Below are positions 9,145-18,325 of a stretch of 64,000 nucleotides of DNA, piece by piece. Source of the stretch: Mycetocola saprophilus (GTDB taxonomy: Bacteria > Actinomycetota > Actinomycetes > Actinomycetales > Microbacteriaceae). Location of the stretch: the NCBI RefSeq assembly GCF_000718085.1, contig NZ_JOEC01000001.1:62001-126000 (forward strand), given 5' to 3'. A program made the position numbers and the translations under genes. The notes under the pieces are model-generated. The model saw only the letters and a list, made by a program, of their open reading frames with translations. It was not told where the DNA came from and made no database searches. Position 1 is the first letter of the stretch; each line of letters begins with the position of its first letter.

Positions 9145-10041
9145 GTGACCGAGACCCAACATCCCGCCGAATCCGCCGCCACGCCGAGCCCGCTGGGTCT
9201 TGTGCGCGACCAGATTGAGGCCAGACTCGCCGCCGCGGGGATCGCCGATGCCCGCATTGACGCGGAACTCCTGCTGGGGCACGTGCTGGAAGCCGGCCGC
9301 GGGGAGATCCAGAGTGCGATCATCCTGGACCGCACCCTCACCCCCGAGGATGCCGAAACCCTCGAACCCCTGGTTGCCCGGCGTGTGTTACGTGAGCCGC
9401 TGCAGCACATCCTGGGGACCGCGCCGTTCCGCTCGATGGAGCTGCTGGTGGGACCGGGCGTGTTTGTGCCGCGGCCGGAGACCGAGCAGGTGGTGCAGTA
9501 CGCGATCGACGCGTTGCGGATCCTGCCCGATGTCGAACCCATCGCGATCGACCTGGGCACCGGCTCGGGGGCCATCGCCCTGGCCATGGCCACCGAGGTG
9601 CCCAATGCCCGGGTGTTTGCGCTGGAGAAGATTCCCGCGGCCCACGCCTGGGCCGCCCGCAACTTCGAGAAGATCGGGGCCGAGAACGCGACCCTGACCC
9701 TGGGGGACATGGCCGAGGCATTCACCGAACTGCATGGATCGGTAGCCGTGCTGATCTCCAATCCGCCGTATATTCCGGCGCGGGCAATCCCACGCGATAT
9801 CGAGGTGCGGGAGTACGACCCGCCCACCGCGCTCTATGGAGGGGAGGACGGCCTGGACCTGGTGCGCACGATCTCCCGCCGCGGCCTCGACCTGGTGCGT
9901 CCGGGCGGCACCCTGATCCTCGAGCACGGTGAGCTGCAGGGCGAGGCGATCCGTGCGATCCTCGCCGCCGACGGCTGGCGTGCCCCGGCCACCTTCCCCG
10001 ACTTCACCCTGCGCGACCGGGTCACCACCGCGGTGCGCTAA
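9145..10041 (+). CDS. prmC: Release factor glutamine methyltransferase
   Basis: N5-methylates the glutamine of the GGQ motif in release factors. An N-terminal helical domain (about residues 15-85) precedes a Rossmann methyltransferase with SAM motif IDLGTGSGAIALAMA and the diagnostic NPPY (SNPPYIPARAIP). I chose GTG 9145 (298 aa, usual family length) because residues before it look unconserved; ATG 9109 would add 12 residues and cannot be excluded. The normal partner prfA lies upstream, separated by the Abi-type gene and cysK-cysE. It converges with the YhgE gene across a perfect bidirectional hairpin. Confidence 0.95.
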   Translation: MTETQHPAESAATPSPLGLVRDQIEARLAAAGIADARIDAELLLGHVLEAGRGEIQSAIILDRTLTPEDAETLEPLVARRVLREPLQHILGTAPFRSMELLVGPGVFVPRPETEQVVQYAIDALRILPDVEPIAIDLGTGSGAIALAMATEVPNARVFALEKIPAAHAWAARNFEKIGAENATLTLGDMAEAFTELHGSVAVLISNPPYIPARAIPRDIEVREYDPPTALYGGEDGLDLVRTISRRGLDLVRPGGTLILEHGELQGEAIRAILAADGWRAPATFPDFTLRDRVTTAVR

Positions 10042-10043
10042 CG

Positions 10044-10087
10044 CACACAAAAACGGCATGCCCCGCGGGGCATGCCGTTTTTGTGTG
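10044..10087. terminator. Bidirectional terminator between prmC and the YhgE gene
   Basis: A perfect 44-base inverted repeat: arms of 20 starting CACACAAAAACGGCATGCCC around a CGCG centre. It has A-runs on the left and T-runs on the right, so it can stop transcription from both converging genes. Confidence 0.9.
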
Positions 10088-10094
10088 CCGGGAC

Positions 10095-12077
10095 CTAGCC
10101 GATCAGAGAGGGCTGGAGGTCGCGCAGCGTGCGGAAGTGCGTCATCCGCGTCACGCCGATCGCCGAGACAACCAGCGCCCCCAGCAGGATCAGCGTCAGC
10201 ACGATCGCATCGTTTCCGGCCGCGGCCAGGTCACCGCCGTACATCAGCTGGCGCATCCCGTCCACCGCGAAGGACATCGGCAGGAAGTGGTGCAGCGAGG
10301 CCAGCGGGCCGGGGAGGGTTTGCCAGGGGAAGGTTCCACCGGCGGTGACCAGCTGGATCACCATCAGCACCAGACCCAGGAACTGACCCACCGAGCCCAG
10401 CCAGACGTTCAGCGCCAGGATGATCGCCGCGAACGTGACCGAGGCCAGCGCCATCATGCCGTAAGCTCCCACCGGATTCGACACCTGGAAGCCCAGGGTT
10501 CCGGCCACGATCCCGAACAGCGCGATCATCTGCACGGCACCGAGGATCGCCGGCGTCGCCCACCCGGCGAGGGTGATCTTGATCGGGGAGTGCAGCGCGG
10601 TGATCGCCCGACGCGAGAAGGGCTTCAGGATCAGGAACAGCGCGTAGATGCCGATCCAGGCGGCCAGGCTCACGAAGAACGGTGCCAGACCCGCACCATA
10701 GGTGCCGGCACTGGTGACGGCGCTGGAGTGCAGGTTAACCGGGTTGGAGATATTGGTGGCCTGATCGCTGCGCAGGGTGACCGTGGTCTCGGGGATCTGC
10801 TTGAAGCCGTCGCTCAGGCCATTGGTCAGCGTCCCGAGGCCGCCGTGAATGGTGTCGAGGCCGCCGCCGAGCTCGCCGAGCTTTTCGGTCAGGGTCCCGA
10901 GGCCCTGGTGCAGGGTCCCGGCCGCGGTCGCCGCGGTCGAGGCACCATCGCGCAGGGTCCCGGCACCGGTGGCCAGCTGGTTGATGCCGTTGGTCAGCTG
11001 CGGGGTCGCGTCGGCCAGGGCCTTGCTGCCCGAGGCCACCGCGGCGGCACCCGCGCTGAGCTGGTTGAGCTGGCCGACGGCCGCCTGCACCTTGGTGTTG
11101 GTCTGGTTGGCGGCATCGCCGACGGGCTTGAGGTTGGCCAGCACGCTGTTGATGGTGTCCTGCGGGACACCCGCCTTCGTAAGCTGCTCCTGAATCTCTT
11201 CCGAGACCTTCGGAATCTGATCCACAAGTTGGCTCGATCCCTGCGCCAGCTCGTTACCCACCTGGGCAAACTGGGCGTTCCCGGCGGCGACCTTGGCGGC
11301 ACCGTCGGCGAGCTGCTGGGACTGACCCGGCAGCGACGCCGTCTGGTTGCGCAGGGTGTCCAGCCCGCCGGCGAGGGTCTGCGACCCGTCGCGGAGTGAG
11401 TTGAGCCCCGTGCCCAGCTGGCCGGCACCGTCACGCGCCTGCTCGGCCCCCGAGGTCAGTGCACTCGCACCGTCCAGGGCGGTCTTGGCACCGTCGGTGA
11501 GCTTGGTCCCACCGTCGGCGGCCTCGACCAGGTTGCCGCGGATCTTGGCCAGCGCATCCAGGAAGGTCTGCGCCGCCTGCTTGTTTACGGTGGCCACGAT
11601 CTGGGTCTGCACGGTCTTGGCCGCCTGGGTTCCGATCGTGGTGGCCAGGTAGCTGTTGGCGTCGTTGGTAGTCAGGATGACCTCGGCCTGACGCGGCTGA
11701 TCGGTCTGCGAGGAGGCCAGGTCTTCGGAGAACTTCTCGGGCAGGGTCAGCGAGAAGTCGAACTCGCCGTCCTTCACCCCGGCCTTGGCCTCGGCGGCGC
11801 TGACCTGCTTCCAGGCGAAGGTTCCGTCCTTAACCAGCTGCTTGGCCACATCGTGACCGAAGTTGGTTTCCTTGCCGTTCTGGGTGGTTCCGGTATCCGA
11901 GACCACCAGGGCCACCGGGATCCGGTCCAGACGGTCATAGGGGTTTTGGTTGGCCCAGAGGTACAGGCCGCCGTAGAGCAGCGGGACGATCATCAGCGCG
12001 AGGAAGGCCAGCCGCGACATCCGCGTGGCCCAGAGCCGAGCGAACTCGGCACGGATCATGGCGATTATCTTGAGCAT
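10095..12077 (-). CDS. YhgE/Pip family membrane protein (ABC-2-like permease)
   Basis: A 660-residue integral membrane protein of the YhgE/Pip ('phage infection protein') family, related to ABC-2 permeases. One membrane span near residues 20-42 (RLAFLALMIVPLLYGGLYLW) is followed by the typical NQNPYDRLDRIPVALVVSDT. A large extracytoplasmic region (about 60-440) contains many regularly spaced Gly residues in helical phrases (LTDGAKTALDGASALTSGA, LRDGSQTLAGGLDTLRN), a coiled-coil pattern. Five or six C-terminal spans follow (about 470-640). Family members have been linked to phage adsorption and export of envelope components. It shares a TAATG stop-start overlap with the upstream ABC-like gene, so the two are one operon. 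Substrate unknown. Confidence 0.88.
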   Translation of the reverse strand: MLKIIAMIRAEFARLWATRMSRLAFLALMIVPLLYGGLYLWANQNPYDRLDRIPVALVVSDTGTTQNGKETNFGHDVAKQLVKDGTFAWKQVSAAEAKAGVKDGEFDFSLTLPEKFSEDLASSQTDQPRQAEVILTTNDANSYLATTIGTQAAKTVQTQIVATVNKQAAQTFLDALAKIRGNLVEAADGGTKLTDGAKTALDGASALTSGAEQARDGAGQLGTGLNSLRDGSQTLAGGLDTLRNQTASLPGQSQQLADGAAKVAAGNAQFAQVGNELAQGSSQLVDQIPKVSEEIQEQLTKAGVPQDTINSVLANLKPVGDAANQTNTKVQAAVGQLNQLSAGAAAVASGSKALADATPQLTNGINQLATGAGTLRDGASTAATAAGTLHQGLGTLTEKLGELGGGLDTIHGGLGTLTNGLSDGFKQIPETTVTLRSDQATNISNPVNLHSSAVTSAGTYGAGLAPFFVSLAAWIGIYALFLILKPFSRRAITALHSPIKITLAGWATPAILGAVQMIALFGIVAGTLGFQVSNPVGAYGMMALASVTFAAIILALNVWLGSVGQFLGLVLMVIQLVTAGGTFPWQTLPGPLASLHHFLPMSFAVDGMRQLMYGGDLAAAGNDAIVLTLILLGALVVSAIGVTRMTHFRTLRDLQPSLIG

Positions 12078-12736
12078 TAGGCGAGGCCTTCCAGGTTGAA
12101 GAGGGTCGCGGAATCCGAGGGCACGTCCGCCAGGGGTTCGATTTCGCGGGTCGAGGAAATGGCCGTGTGTGCGGCGACACCGGCGATGACCAGCACCGCC
12201 AGATCACGCGCCGCGAGTTCGCGGGCGATCCGCCACCAGGCTTCGGGATCCCCGCCGTGGCGGTCGGGGGAGACCAAAACGATGCCGCGGACCTCGGGGC
12301 GGCGCGCGGCAAGTTCGGTCAGCATGCGGATCCGGTCGGTCGGGGCCAGATCCGCCATGTCGGTGCTCGATCGGTCACGCAGCCCCATCTCGTCCAGGGT
12401 GCGCGCCACGGCAATCGGGTGGCTCTTGAGACCGGCGAACATGAGCTCCTCGGCCACAACCTGAGAAACCGCAACGTTTCCTGCGGGTTCGCTGACGATC
12501 GGCGCGTCGACTAGGGCAATCTCGCGGCGAATCCGCGAGGCGTCAACCTGACCGTCGATGAGGACCGTGCCGCTATCCGGGCGCATTCGGCCCGAGGCGA
12601 TCAGTCCCAGAACGGTGGGACGCTGCTCCGTTTCGGCGCGGGCGAAGGTGGCGGCGCCGGTCTGAAGCTGAAGGCTAGTCTCCGGGAGAGCCGAGCCGTT
12701 CTTCCCCTTAGTAACCTGGCGAAGTTCGATTCTCAT
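12077..12736 (-). CDS. ABC-type ATPase-like protein with degenerate nucleotide-binding motifs
   Basis: The 219-residue product keeps the outline of an ABC nucleotide-binding domain: an N-terminal beta sheet, then TVLGLIASGRMRPDSGTVLI, which matches the stretch after Walker A, and a helical domain. The Walker A glycine loop is replaced by RAETEQRP, the LSGGQ signature by LAPTDR, and the Walker B Asp-Glu by VLVSPD. It probably cannot bind or hydrolyse ATP in the normal way, yet the frame is intact and translationally coupled (TAATG) to the YhgE permease, arguing for a conserved structural role. I chose ATG 12736 because AAAGGA lies 8 bases before it; an upstream in-frame start at 12763 lacks this. 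Homology to ABC ATPases is clear from the pattern; inactivity is inferred. Confidence 0.75.
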   Translation of the reverse strand: MRIELRQVTKGKNGSALPETSLQLQTGAATFARAETEQRPTVLGLIASGRMRPDSGTVLIDGQVDASRIRREIALVDAPIVSEPAGNVAVSQVVAEELMFAGLKSHPIAVARTLDEMGLRDRSSTDMADLAPTDRIRMLTELAARRPEVRGIVLVSPDRHGGDPEAWWRIARELAARDLAVLVIAGVAAHTAISSTREIEPLADVPSDSATLFNLEGLA

Positions 12737-12861
12737 GCAGGATCCTTTGTGTTTTGTATGCACTCCATTCTGCGCTCATTTATACATACATGATGCAAAT
12801 TGACCCGGCTCGGGGCAGATTCGAAGAACAGGATTGTCTCCCGGGATAGAATCTGTTCATA

Positions 12862-13698
12862 ATGTCCCGCATTTATGACTGCGCCCAGAGCGCTCAACTC
12901 GATACCGGCCTGAAGCTTGCCGCATCCTCCCTCGGTCGGGGAGAGCTTGTGGTTATCCCCACCGACACCGTCTACGGTGTTGCCGCCGACGCCTTTTCCC
13001 CCGCCGCCGTGCGTGCGCTCCTCGCCGCCAAGGGCCGGGGTCGTCAGCAGCCGCCGCCCGTGCTGGTGGCGGATGTGGGAACGCTGCATGCGCTGGCCGA
13101 GAGCGTGCCGGAGATCGTGACCGAGCTGGTCGCCGCCTTCTGGCCCGGCGGACTCACGATCGTGTTGAACGCGCAGCCGTCCCTGGCCTGGGACCTGGGG
13201 GACACCCATGGAACCGTCGCCGTGCGCATGCCCGATAACCCGATCGCCCTGGCGCTGCTGCGCGAGACCGGCCCGCTCGCGGTGTCCTCGGCGAACCTCA
13301 CCGGCCTGCCCTCGGCGACCAGCGCCGCCGACGCCGAGCTGATGCTGGGCACCTCGGTGCACATTTACCTCGATGGCGGCCCGGTGGGACAGACCGCGTC
13401 GACCATCATCGATGCCTCACGCCTGTCGGGTCCCGGCGGCAAGGTGCACGTCCTGCGTGACGGTGCCGTTAGCCGCGAGCAGCTGCGTGGCATTCTGGGC
13501 GACCTGCTGGCCGAGGATGACGAGGCCGCGGCGACCGAGGCCGCGGCGACCGAGGTCGCAGCGTCCGAGGCCGCCGCCAGCGCGCCCACGACCCCCGCCG
13601 CCGACGCCGTAAGTCCTGCTTCCGCCGCGGCAGCTCCCGACGCCGAGGAGGGCTCCGCGTCCGAGCCCACCGAACCCGAAGCCGGTGCCGGCGGATGA
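12862..13698 (+). CDS. tsaC: L-threonylcarbamoyladenylate synthase
   Basis: Makes threonylcarbamoyl-AMP from threonine, bicarbonate and ATP, the first step of tRNA t6A37 formation. The YrdC domain fills residues 1-205, with the entry motif VVIPTDTVYGVAADAF and the signature PLAVSSANLTG. The last about 65 residues are an Ala/Glu/Thr/Pro low-complexity tail with near-repeats of EAAATEAAATEV, unlike the Sua5 C-terminal domain. A -10-like TAGAAT at 12846-12851 lies so close to the ATG that the mRNA may be almost leaderless. The stop overlaps the wecA start (ATGA), so the two are translationally coupled. Confidence 0.95.
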   Translation: MSRIYDCAQSAQLDTGLKLAASSLGRGELVVIPTDTVYGVAADAFSPAAVRALLAAKGRGRQQPPPVLVADVGTLHALAESVPEIVTELVAAFWPGGLTIVLNAQPSLAWDLGDTHGTVAVRMPDNPIALALLRETGPLAVSSANLTGLPSATSAADAELMLGTSVHIYLDGGPVGQTASTIIDASRLSGPGGKVHVLRDGAVSREQLRGILGDLLAEDDEAAATEAAATEVAASEAAASAPTTPAADAVSPASAAAAPDAEEGSASEPTEPEAGAGG

Positions 13699-14975
13699 TC
13701 CAGTACGTTCTCGTTGCGGCGATCACCGCGGTGGTCACCTGGCTGTTGTCCCGGGTGGTCTATCGGGTGGCTTTGAAATACAGGCTGTATCCGGAGATCC
13801 GCGAGCGAGACGTTCACACCCGACCCACCCCGCGCCTGGGTGGAGTAGCGATGTTCCTGGGCGTGATCGTGGCGTTTATCTACGCGTCGACGAACCCCTT
13901 CCTCGCCCAGACCTTTGCCGATGCACCCGGCCAGCTCTGGGCGGTCCTGGGGGCGGCCGGACTGATCGTGATCATCGGCGTCCTGGACGACCTGATCGAC
14001 CTGGACTGGATGATCAAGCTGGCCGCCCAGTTTGTGGCGGCCGGGATCATCGCGTTCAGCGGCGTCCAGTTCTACTCGCTGCCCATCGGCGGCCTGACCG
14101 TGGGATCCAGCCAGGCATCGTTTGTGCTGACCACGTTTACCCTGGTCCTGATCATGAACGCGGTGAACTTCATCGACGGTCTCGACGGTCTGGTGGCCGG
14201 CGTGGGCCTGATCGCCAACGGTGCATTCCTGATCTACGGCTACCTGCTGGTGCGCTCGATGGGTCAGACCTCGTTCTTCAACCTGCCGCTGCTGCTCTCG
14301 GCGATTCTGGTCGGCATCTGCGCGGGCTTCCTGCCGATGAACTGGCATCCGGCCAAGATGTTCATGGGCGATGCCGGGGCGCTGCTGCTGGGTCTGCTGA
14401 TGGCCACCTCGGCCGTGGCCATCACCGGGCAGATCGACCCCTCCGCGCTCGGCGTCGGCCAGGATACCGCGCTGTTTGGGCGCAGCCAGCTGATCGGTGC
14501 GTTTATCCCGATCATCCTGCCGGTGGCGATCCTGGTGGTGCCGCTGCTGGACTTCTTCCTGGCGGTCTTCAGGCGCACGGCGGCGGGAACCTCGCCGTTT
14601 ACGGCCGACCGCAAGCACCTGCATCACCGCCTGCTGGACATGGGTCACAGCCACCTCCAGGCCGTGCTGGTTTTCTACGCGTGGACCGCGGTGATCTCCG
14701 CCTCGTGCCTGATCGCCTTTGTGATTTCGCCGAGCTGGATCGCGCTGACCTTCCTCGCCGTGGGCGTGATCGCCTGCACCCTGTGGACCTTCGCCCCGCG
14801 CCTGAACCGCTGGCGTGATCGCAGCGTCGAGGTGCGCGAGGCCCGCGAGGCCGGCGTGCCGATCGCCCCCGAACCCTTCCGTCGTCCCAAGCACCTGGAC
14901 GATAACCATGCGCCCCAGGGCACGTCCCTCCCCGAACACCCCGAGACCCCCGCAGCAAAGGATCCCCACGCATGA
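13695..14975 (+). CDS. wecA: Undecaprenyl-phosphate GlcNAc-1-phosphate transferase (MraY/WecA family)
   Basis: Polytopic enzyme that loads an amino-sugar phosphate on undecaprenyl phosphate to start wall-polymer synthesis. The family motifs are present in order: GVLDDLIDLDW (metal-binding Asp-Asp), NFIDGLDGL, MGDAGALLLG and the cytoplasmic HLHHRLLDMGHSH. About ten or eleven membrane segments are predicted by eye. The 426 residues include a hydrophilic C-tail of about 60 residues. Position between tsaC and the atp genes is usual in Actinobacteria. It overlaps atpI by four bases (ATGA). Confidence 0.93.
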   Translation: MIQYVLVAAITAVVTWLLSRVVYRVALKYRLYPEIRERDVHTRPTPRLGGVAMFLGVIVAFIYASTNPFLAQTFADAPGQLWAVLGAAGLIVIIGVLDDLIDLDWMIKLAAQFVAAGIIAFSGVQFYSLPIGGLTVGSSQASFVLTTFTLVLIMNAVNFIDGLDGLVAGVGLIANGAFLIYGYLLVRSMGQTSFFNLPLLLSAILVGICAGFLPMNWHPAKMFMGDAGALLLGLLMATSAVAITGQIDPSALGVGQDTALFGRSQLIGAFIPIILPVAILVVPLLDFFLAVFRRTAAGTSPFTADRKHLHHRLLDMGHSHLQAVLVFYAWTAVISASCLIAFVISPSWIALTFLAVGVIACTLWTFAPRLNRWRDRSVEVREAREAGVPIAPEPFRRPKHLDDNHAPQGTSLPEHPETPAAKDPHA

Positions 14976-15430
14976 ATGCCAACCCGATCTTCAAAAAGAG
15001 CCTGATCTGGGGTGGGCTGCTTGCGCTGGCCATCGCCATCGTCGGCGGCGTCATCGGCGGGCTGGTGGACGGCTCCCGCGGCGTGATTTCGGCGCTGATC
15101 GGCACCGCCATGGCTGCCGTCTTCCTGGGCATCACCGTGGCCTCGATCCTGATCGCCAACCGCTACTCCAAGTCCGACCTCTACGTGCCGATCTTCTTCG
15201 GCGTGGTGATGGGCGGCTGGATCGTCAAGTTTGTGCTGTTCCTGATTCTCGCCTGGAACCTCTCGGGTGCCGACTGGATCAACAAGACCGTGCTGCTGCT
15301 GTGCCTGATCGTCGGGGTCATCGGAACCCTGGTGGTGGACTGCGTGGCCGTGGCCAAGGGCCGACTGCCCGCGGTCAGCGACATCGAGCTGCCCAAGTAC
15401 GTCGACCCGGATGATGCACCCGCTTCCTGA
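14972..15430 (+). CDS. AtpI-like four-helix membrane protein
   Basis: A 152-residue protein with four hydrophobic segments (about 12-32, 38-60, 70-93, 103-125) and a charged C-terminus. Its place directly before atpB and its topology match ATP synthase protein I (AtpI), an accessory factor proposed to help c-ring assembly or Mg2+ uptake; sequence resemblance is weak, so no symbol is given. The start overlaps the wecA stop by four bases. A 375-bp gap with its own hairpins separates it from atpB. Confidence 0.7.
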   Translation: MNANPIFKKSLIWGGLLALAIAIVGGVIGGLVDGSRGVISALIGTAMAAVFLGITVASILIANRYSKSDLYVPIFFGVVMGGWIVKFVLFLILAWNLSGADWINKTVLLLCLIVGVIGTLVVDCVAVAKGRLPAVSDIELPKYVDPDDAPAS

Positions 15431-15805
15431 GTGCCCACACACACGTGCCTCAGCCATCGGGTGTAGGCACCGATAACGTTTCGAGCCGGGCCGCGGGATA
15501 CCGCGGCCCGTGTGCTTTAAGACGAGGCGGCGCCACGCCAAATCGAGGGGAAATCGGCGTGCCGCCGGGCCCCTTTTACACCTGCGCCTCGCCGATTGTG
15601 GTTTTCCACACCGTATCTGCAAGAAATTCGGTGGATTTAACAAGCTTGCGGGCGTAATGGGGGGCAAAAATTTGATAGGCTAACTGAAGTTCCCCGCCTG
15701 AAGTGTGTAGTTTTTCTGTGTGCCCGGGTGGGGCGTCCAAACATTCGTCGTCGCGAGAGCTGAGCTCCCCGCCCGAAACAGGAGATAGCGCTGATAGTAA
15801 ACGCT
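15431..15805 (+). promoter_or_regulatory. Intergenic leader and promoter region of the atp operon
   Basis: No gene is seen here. A hairpin CGGGCCGCGG-GATA-CCGCGGCCCG lies near 15487-15510, preceded by GTGCCT...AGGCAC pairing near 15446-15470; these may end or attenuate the wecA-atpI transcript. Further on, an AT-richer patch (about 15630-15690) contains a -10-like TAGGCT at 15676-15681, suggesting the main atp promoter and a leader of roughly 100 nt. GGAG at 15781-15784 is the only good ribosome binding site and sits 6 bases before a CTG codon (15791) in frame with atpB. Confidence 0.5.
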
Positions 15806-16600
15806 GTGCACCTGCTGGTCCCGACCGGAAACGAAGACGGTTTCCACGCGCCGTCCATCATGGAGTTCTTCCCTGAGGTCTTCCTCTTTGACGGAACTCC
15901 GTTCGCGATCAACCGCATCATGATGGTGCGTTTCATCGCTGTCGCCGCTCTTCTTATTTTGTTCTGGATCGGCACCCGCCGGATGCGAGTCGTCCCGGGT
16001 CGCTTCCAGAGCCTGATCGAGATGGGACTCGACCTCGTTCGAGTCAACATTGGCGAGGACCTCCTCGGCAAAAAGGATGCCAAGCGCTTCCTGCCGATCC
16101 TCACAACCATCTTCTTTATGGTTCTGTTCCTGAACATCACGGGAGTCATTCCGTTCCTCAACATCGCCGGTACTTCGGTCATCGGTGTCCCGTTGGTTCT
16201 TGCCCTGGTGTCTTACATCACCTTCATCTATGCCGGTATCAAGAAGAGCCCGAAGAAGTTCTTCAAGAACTCGCTGTTCCCCGCCGGGGTTCCGTGGCCG
16301 GTCTACATCATTGTGACCCCGATCGAGCTCGTCTCGACCTTCGTTATTCGACCGGTCACCCTGACCCTTCGACTGATGATGAACATGGTCGTTGGTCACC
16401 TTCTGCTGGTGCTGTTCTTTGCAGCCACGCAGTTCTTCATTTTTGCTGCGGGTGGCCTCTGGCCGCTGCTCGGCATCGGAAGCCTGGCATTCGGCTTTGC
16501 TTTCACCCTGTTCGAAATCCTGGTTGCAGTGCTCCAGGCTTACGTCTTCACGCTGCTGACTGCTGTCTACATTCAGCTGGCAGTAGCGGACGAACACTAA
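15806..16600 (+). CDS. atpB: ATP synthase F0 subunit a
   Basis: Membrane subunit forming the proton half-channels against the c-ring. The 264 residues include the family N-terminus (DGFHAPSIMEFFPEV), five or six spans, and the helix with the essential arginine in PVTLTLRLMMNMVVGH. The first standard start is GTG 15806, but its spacing from GGAG (15781-15784) is about 21 bases. A CTG at 15791, in frame, has ideal 6-base spacing and would add five residues (MIVNA). First gene of the atpBEFHAGDC cluster; 45 bases separate it from atpE. Confidence 0.95.
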   Translation: MHLLVPTGNEDGFHAPSIMEFFPEVFLFDGTPFAINRIMMVRFIAVAALLILFWIGTRRMRVVPGRFQSLIEMGLDLVRVNIGEDLLGKKDAKRFLPILTTIFFMVLFLNITGVIPFLNIAGTSVIGVPLVLALVSYITFIYAGIKKSPKKFFKNSLFPAGVPWPVYIIVTPIELVSTFVIRPVTLTLRLMMNMVVGHLLLVLFFAATQFFIFAAGGLWPLLGIGSLAFGFAFTLFEILVAVLQAYVFTLLTAVYIQLAVADEH

Positions 16601-16882
<282 letters not shown>

Positions 16883-16912
16883 TCACCCCCTCGCAGACAA
16901 TAAGGAGGCATC

Positions 16913-17470
16913 ATGCTTCATGCAGCAGTTTTAGCTTCGGGTGAGGCCACGCCTAACCCGATGCTTCCTGCCCCGTACGACATCCTCTGGTCGTCCGTCT
17001 GCTTCATCATCATCCTGATTGCGTTCTGGAAGGTCTTCCTCCCCAAGATGCAGGCGATGCTCGATGAGCGTTCGGCTGCTATCGAGGGCAACATCGCTAA
17101 GGCCGACGAGGCCCAGCGTGAGGCCGAGGCAGCACTGGAGAAGTACACGGCTCAGCTGGCCGAGGCTCGTGTGGAGGCTGGAGAAATCCGCGAAGCCGCC
17201 CGTGAGGATGGCAAGCAGATCGTGGCTGAGGCTCGTGACCTGGCAACCACCGAGGCGTCGCGGATCACCGCTACCGCCAACGCACAGATCGAGGCAGAGC
17301 GTCAGAGCGCCCTGGTTTCGCTGCGCACCGAGGTGGGAACCCTGGCCCTGGACCTGGCTGGCAACGTGATCGGGGAGAGCCTGAGCGACGACAAGAAGGC
17401 CGCAGGCCTGGTCGACCGCTTCCTCGCCGACCTCGAGGCCGCTCCGGCCTCGACCGTAGGAAAGAACTAA
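16913..17470 (+). CDS. atpF: ATP synthase F0 subunit b
   Basis: Peripheral-stalk subunit of 185 residues. One membrane segment (about 22-44, ILWSSVCFIIILIAFWKVF) is followed by a long charged helix rich in Ala, Glu and Gln that dimerises and reaches F1. ATG start with AAGGAGG 7 bases upstream. Only four bases separate its stop from atpH. Confidence 0.96.
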   Translation: MLHAAVLASGEATPNPMLPAPYDILWSSVCFIIILIAFWKVFLPKMQAMLDERSAAIEGNIAKADEAQREAEAALEKYTAQLAEARVEAGEIREAAREDGKQIVAEARDLATTEASRITATANAQIEAERQSALVSLRTEVGTLALDLAGNVIGESLSDDKKAAGLVDRFLADLEAAPASTVGKN

Positions 17471-17474
17471 CACA

Positions 17475-18269
17475 ATGGGTAGCGCAACCAGAGAAGCACT
17501 CGCCGCAGGAACGCAGGCACTGCAGTCGACCGGCGCGGTGGACCAGAACACGGCCACCGAGCTGTTCGCTGTGGGTCGTGCAATTGATTCCAGTGCCCAG
17601 CTGCGCGCGCTGCTCGCGGACCCGGCTGCCGAAGCCGCGGTCAAGGTAGCGGCTACGGAGCGTATCTTCGCGAAGGCGGTGAGCGCCACGACCCTCGGTC
17701 TGGTGAACTCCGTCGTGTCGCAGCGCTGGTCCACCTCGGTGGACCTGCTCGAGGGCATCGAAGACCTCGGGCTCCGTGCCGCCGCCGTTTCGGCCGGTGC
17801 CGAGGCCCCGATCACGAGCGAACTCTTCGAGTTCGGTCAGGTCGTGGCCTCGGACGCCGAGCTGGAACTCGCACTCGGCTCCAAGCTGGGTACGGCAAAG
17901 GACAAGGCCGCCGTGGTCACCAAGCTGCTTGAGGGCAAGGCTCTCCCGCAGACCGTGGCCATCGTGGAGCACCTTGTGGCTCAGCCCCGTGGTCGTCGGA
18001 TCCGTGAGCTGCTGCGTACCGCGGCCGCCACGGTCGCCGATCAGCAGGGCTTCGCCATCGCCACCGTGACCAGCGCCGTTCCGCTGAGTGACGCCCAGGT
18101 TGAGCGGCTCTCCGCCAGCCTCAGCGCACAGTATGGTCGCAGCCTTCGGGTGAACAAGATCATCGACCCGACCATCATTGGTGGCCTTCGGGTTCAGATC
18201 GGCGACGACGTGTTCGACGGAAGCGTTTCGACGCGTCTGTCGGAACTCCGACTTCAGCTTGCTGGCTAG
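17475..18269 (+). CDS. atpH: ATP synthase F1 subunit delta
   Basis: Joins the peripheral stalk to the top of F1. At 264 residues it is longer than the about 177 of E. coli, as is usual in Actinobacteria. The conserved C-terminal phrase [27 protein letters not shown](V) is complete. ATG start four bases after atpF. A 56-base gap precedes atpA. Confidence 0.96.
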   Translation: MGSATREALAAGTQALQSTGAVDQNTATELFAVGRAIDSSAQLRALLADPAAEAAVKVAATERIFAKAVSATTLGLVNSVVSQRWSTSVDLLEGIEDLGLRAAAVSAGAEAPITSELFEFGQVVASDAELELALGSKLGTAKDKAAVVTKLLEGKALPQTVAIVEHLVAQPRGRRIRELLRTAAATVADQQGFAIATVTSAVPLSDAQVERLSASLSAQYGRSLRVNKIIDPTIIGGLRVQIGDDVFDGSVSTRLSELRLQLAG

Positions 18270-18325
18270 CACAGCCAGACAAATTCGCAGGAGACCTTAT
18301 CGTCTCCGCACAGATAGGGAAGAAG

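Noticed and set aside
13365..14969. A 534-codon minus-strand frame over tsaC and wecA
   Set aside because: His/Gln/Arg-rich shadow of two well-supported genes; no start context.
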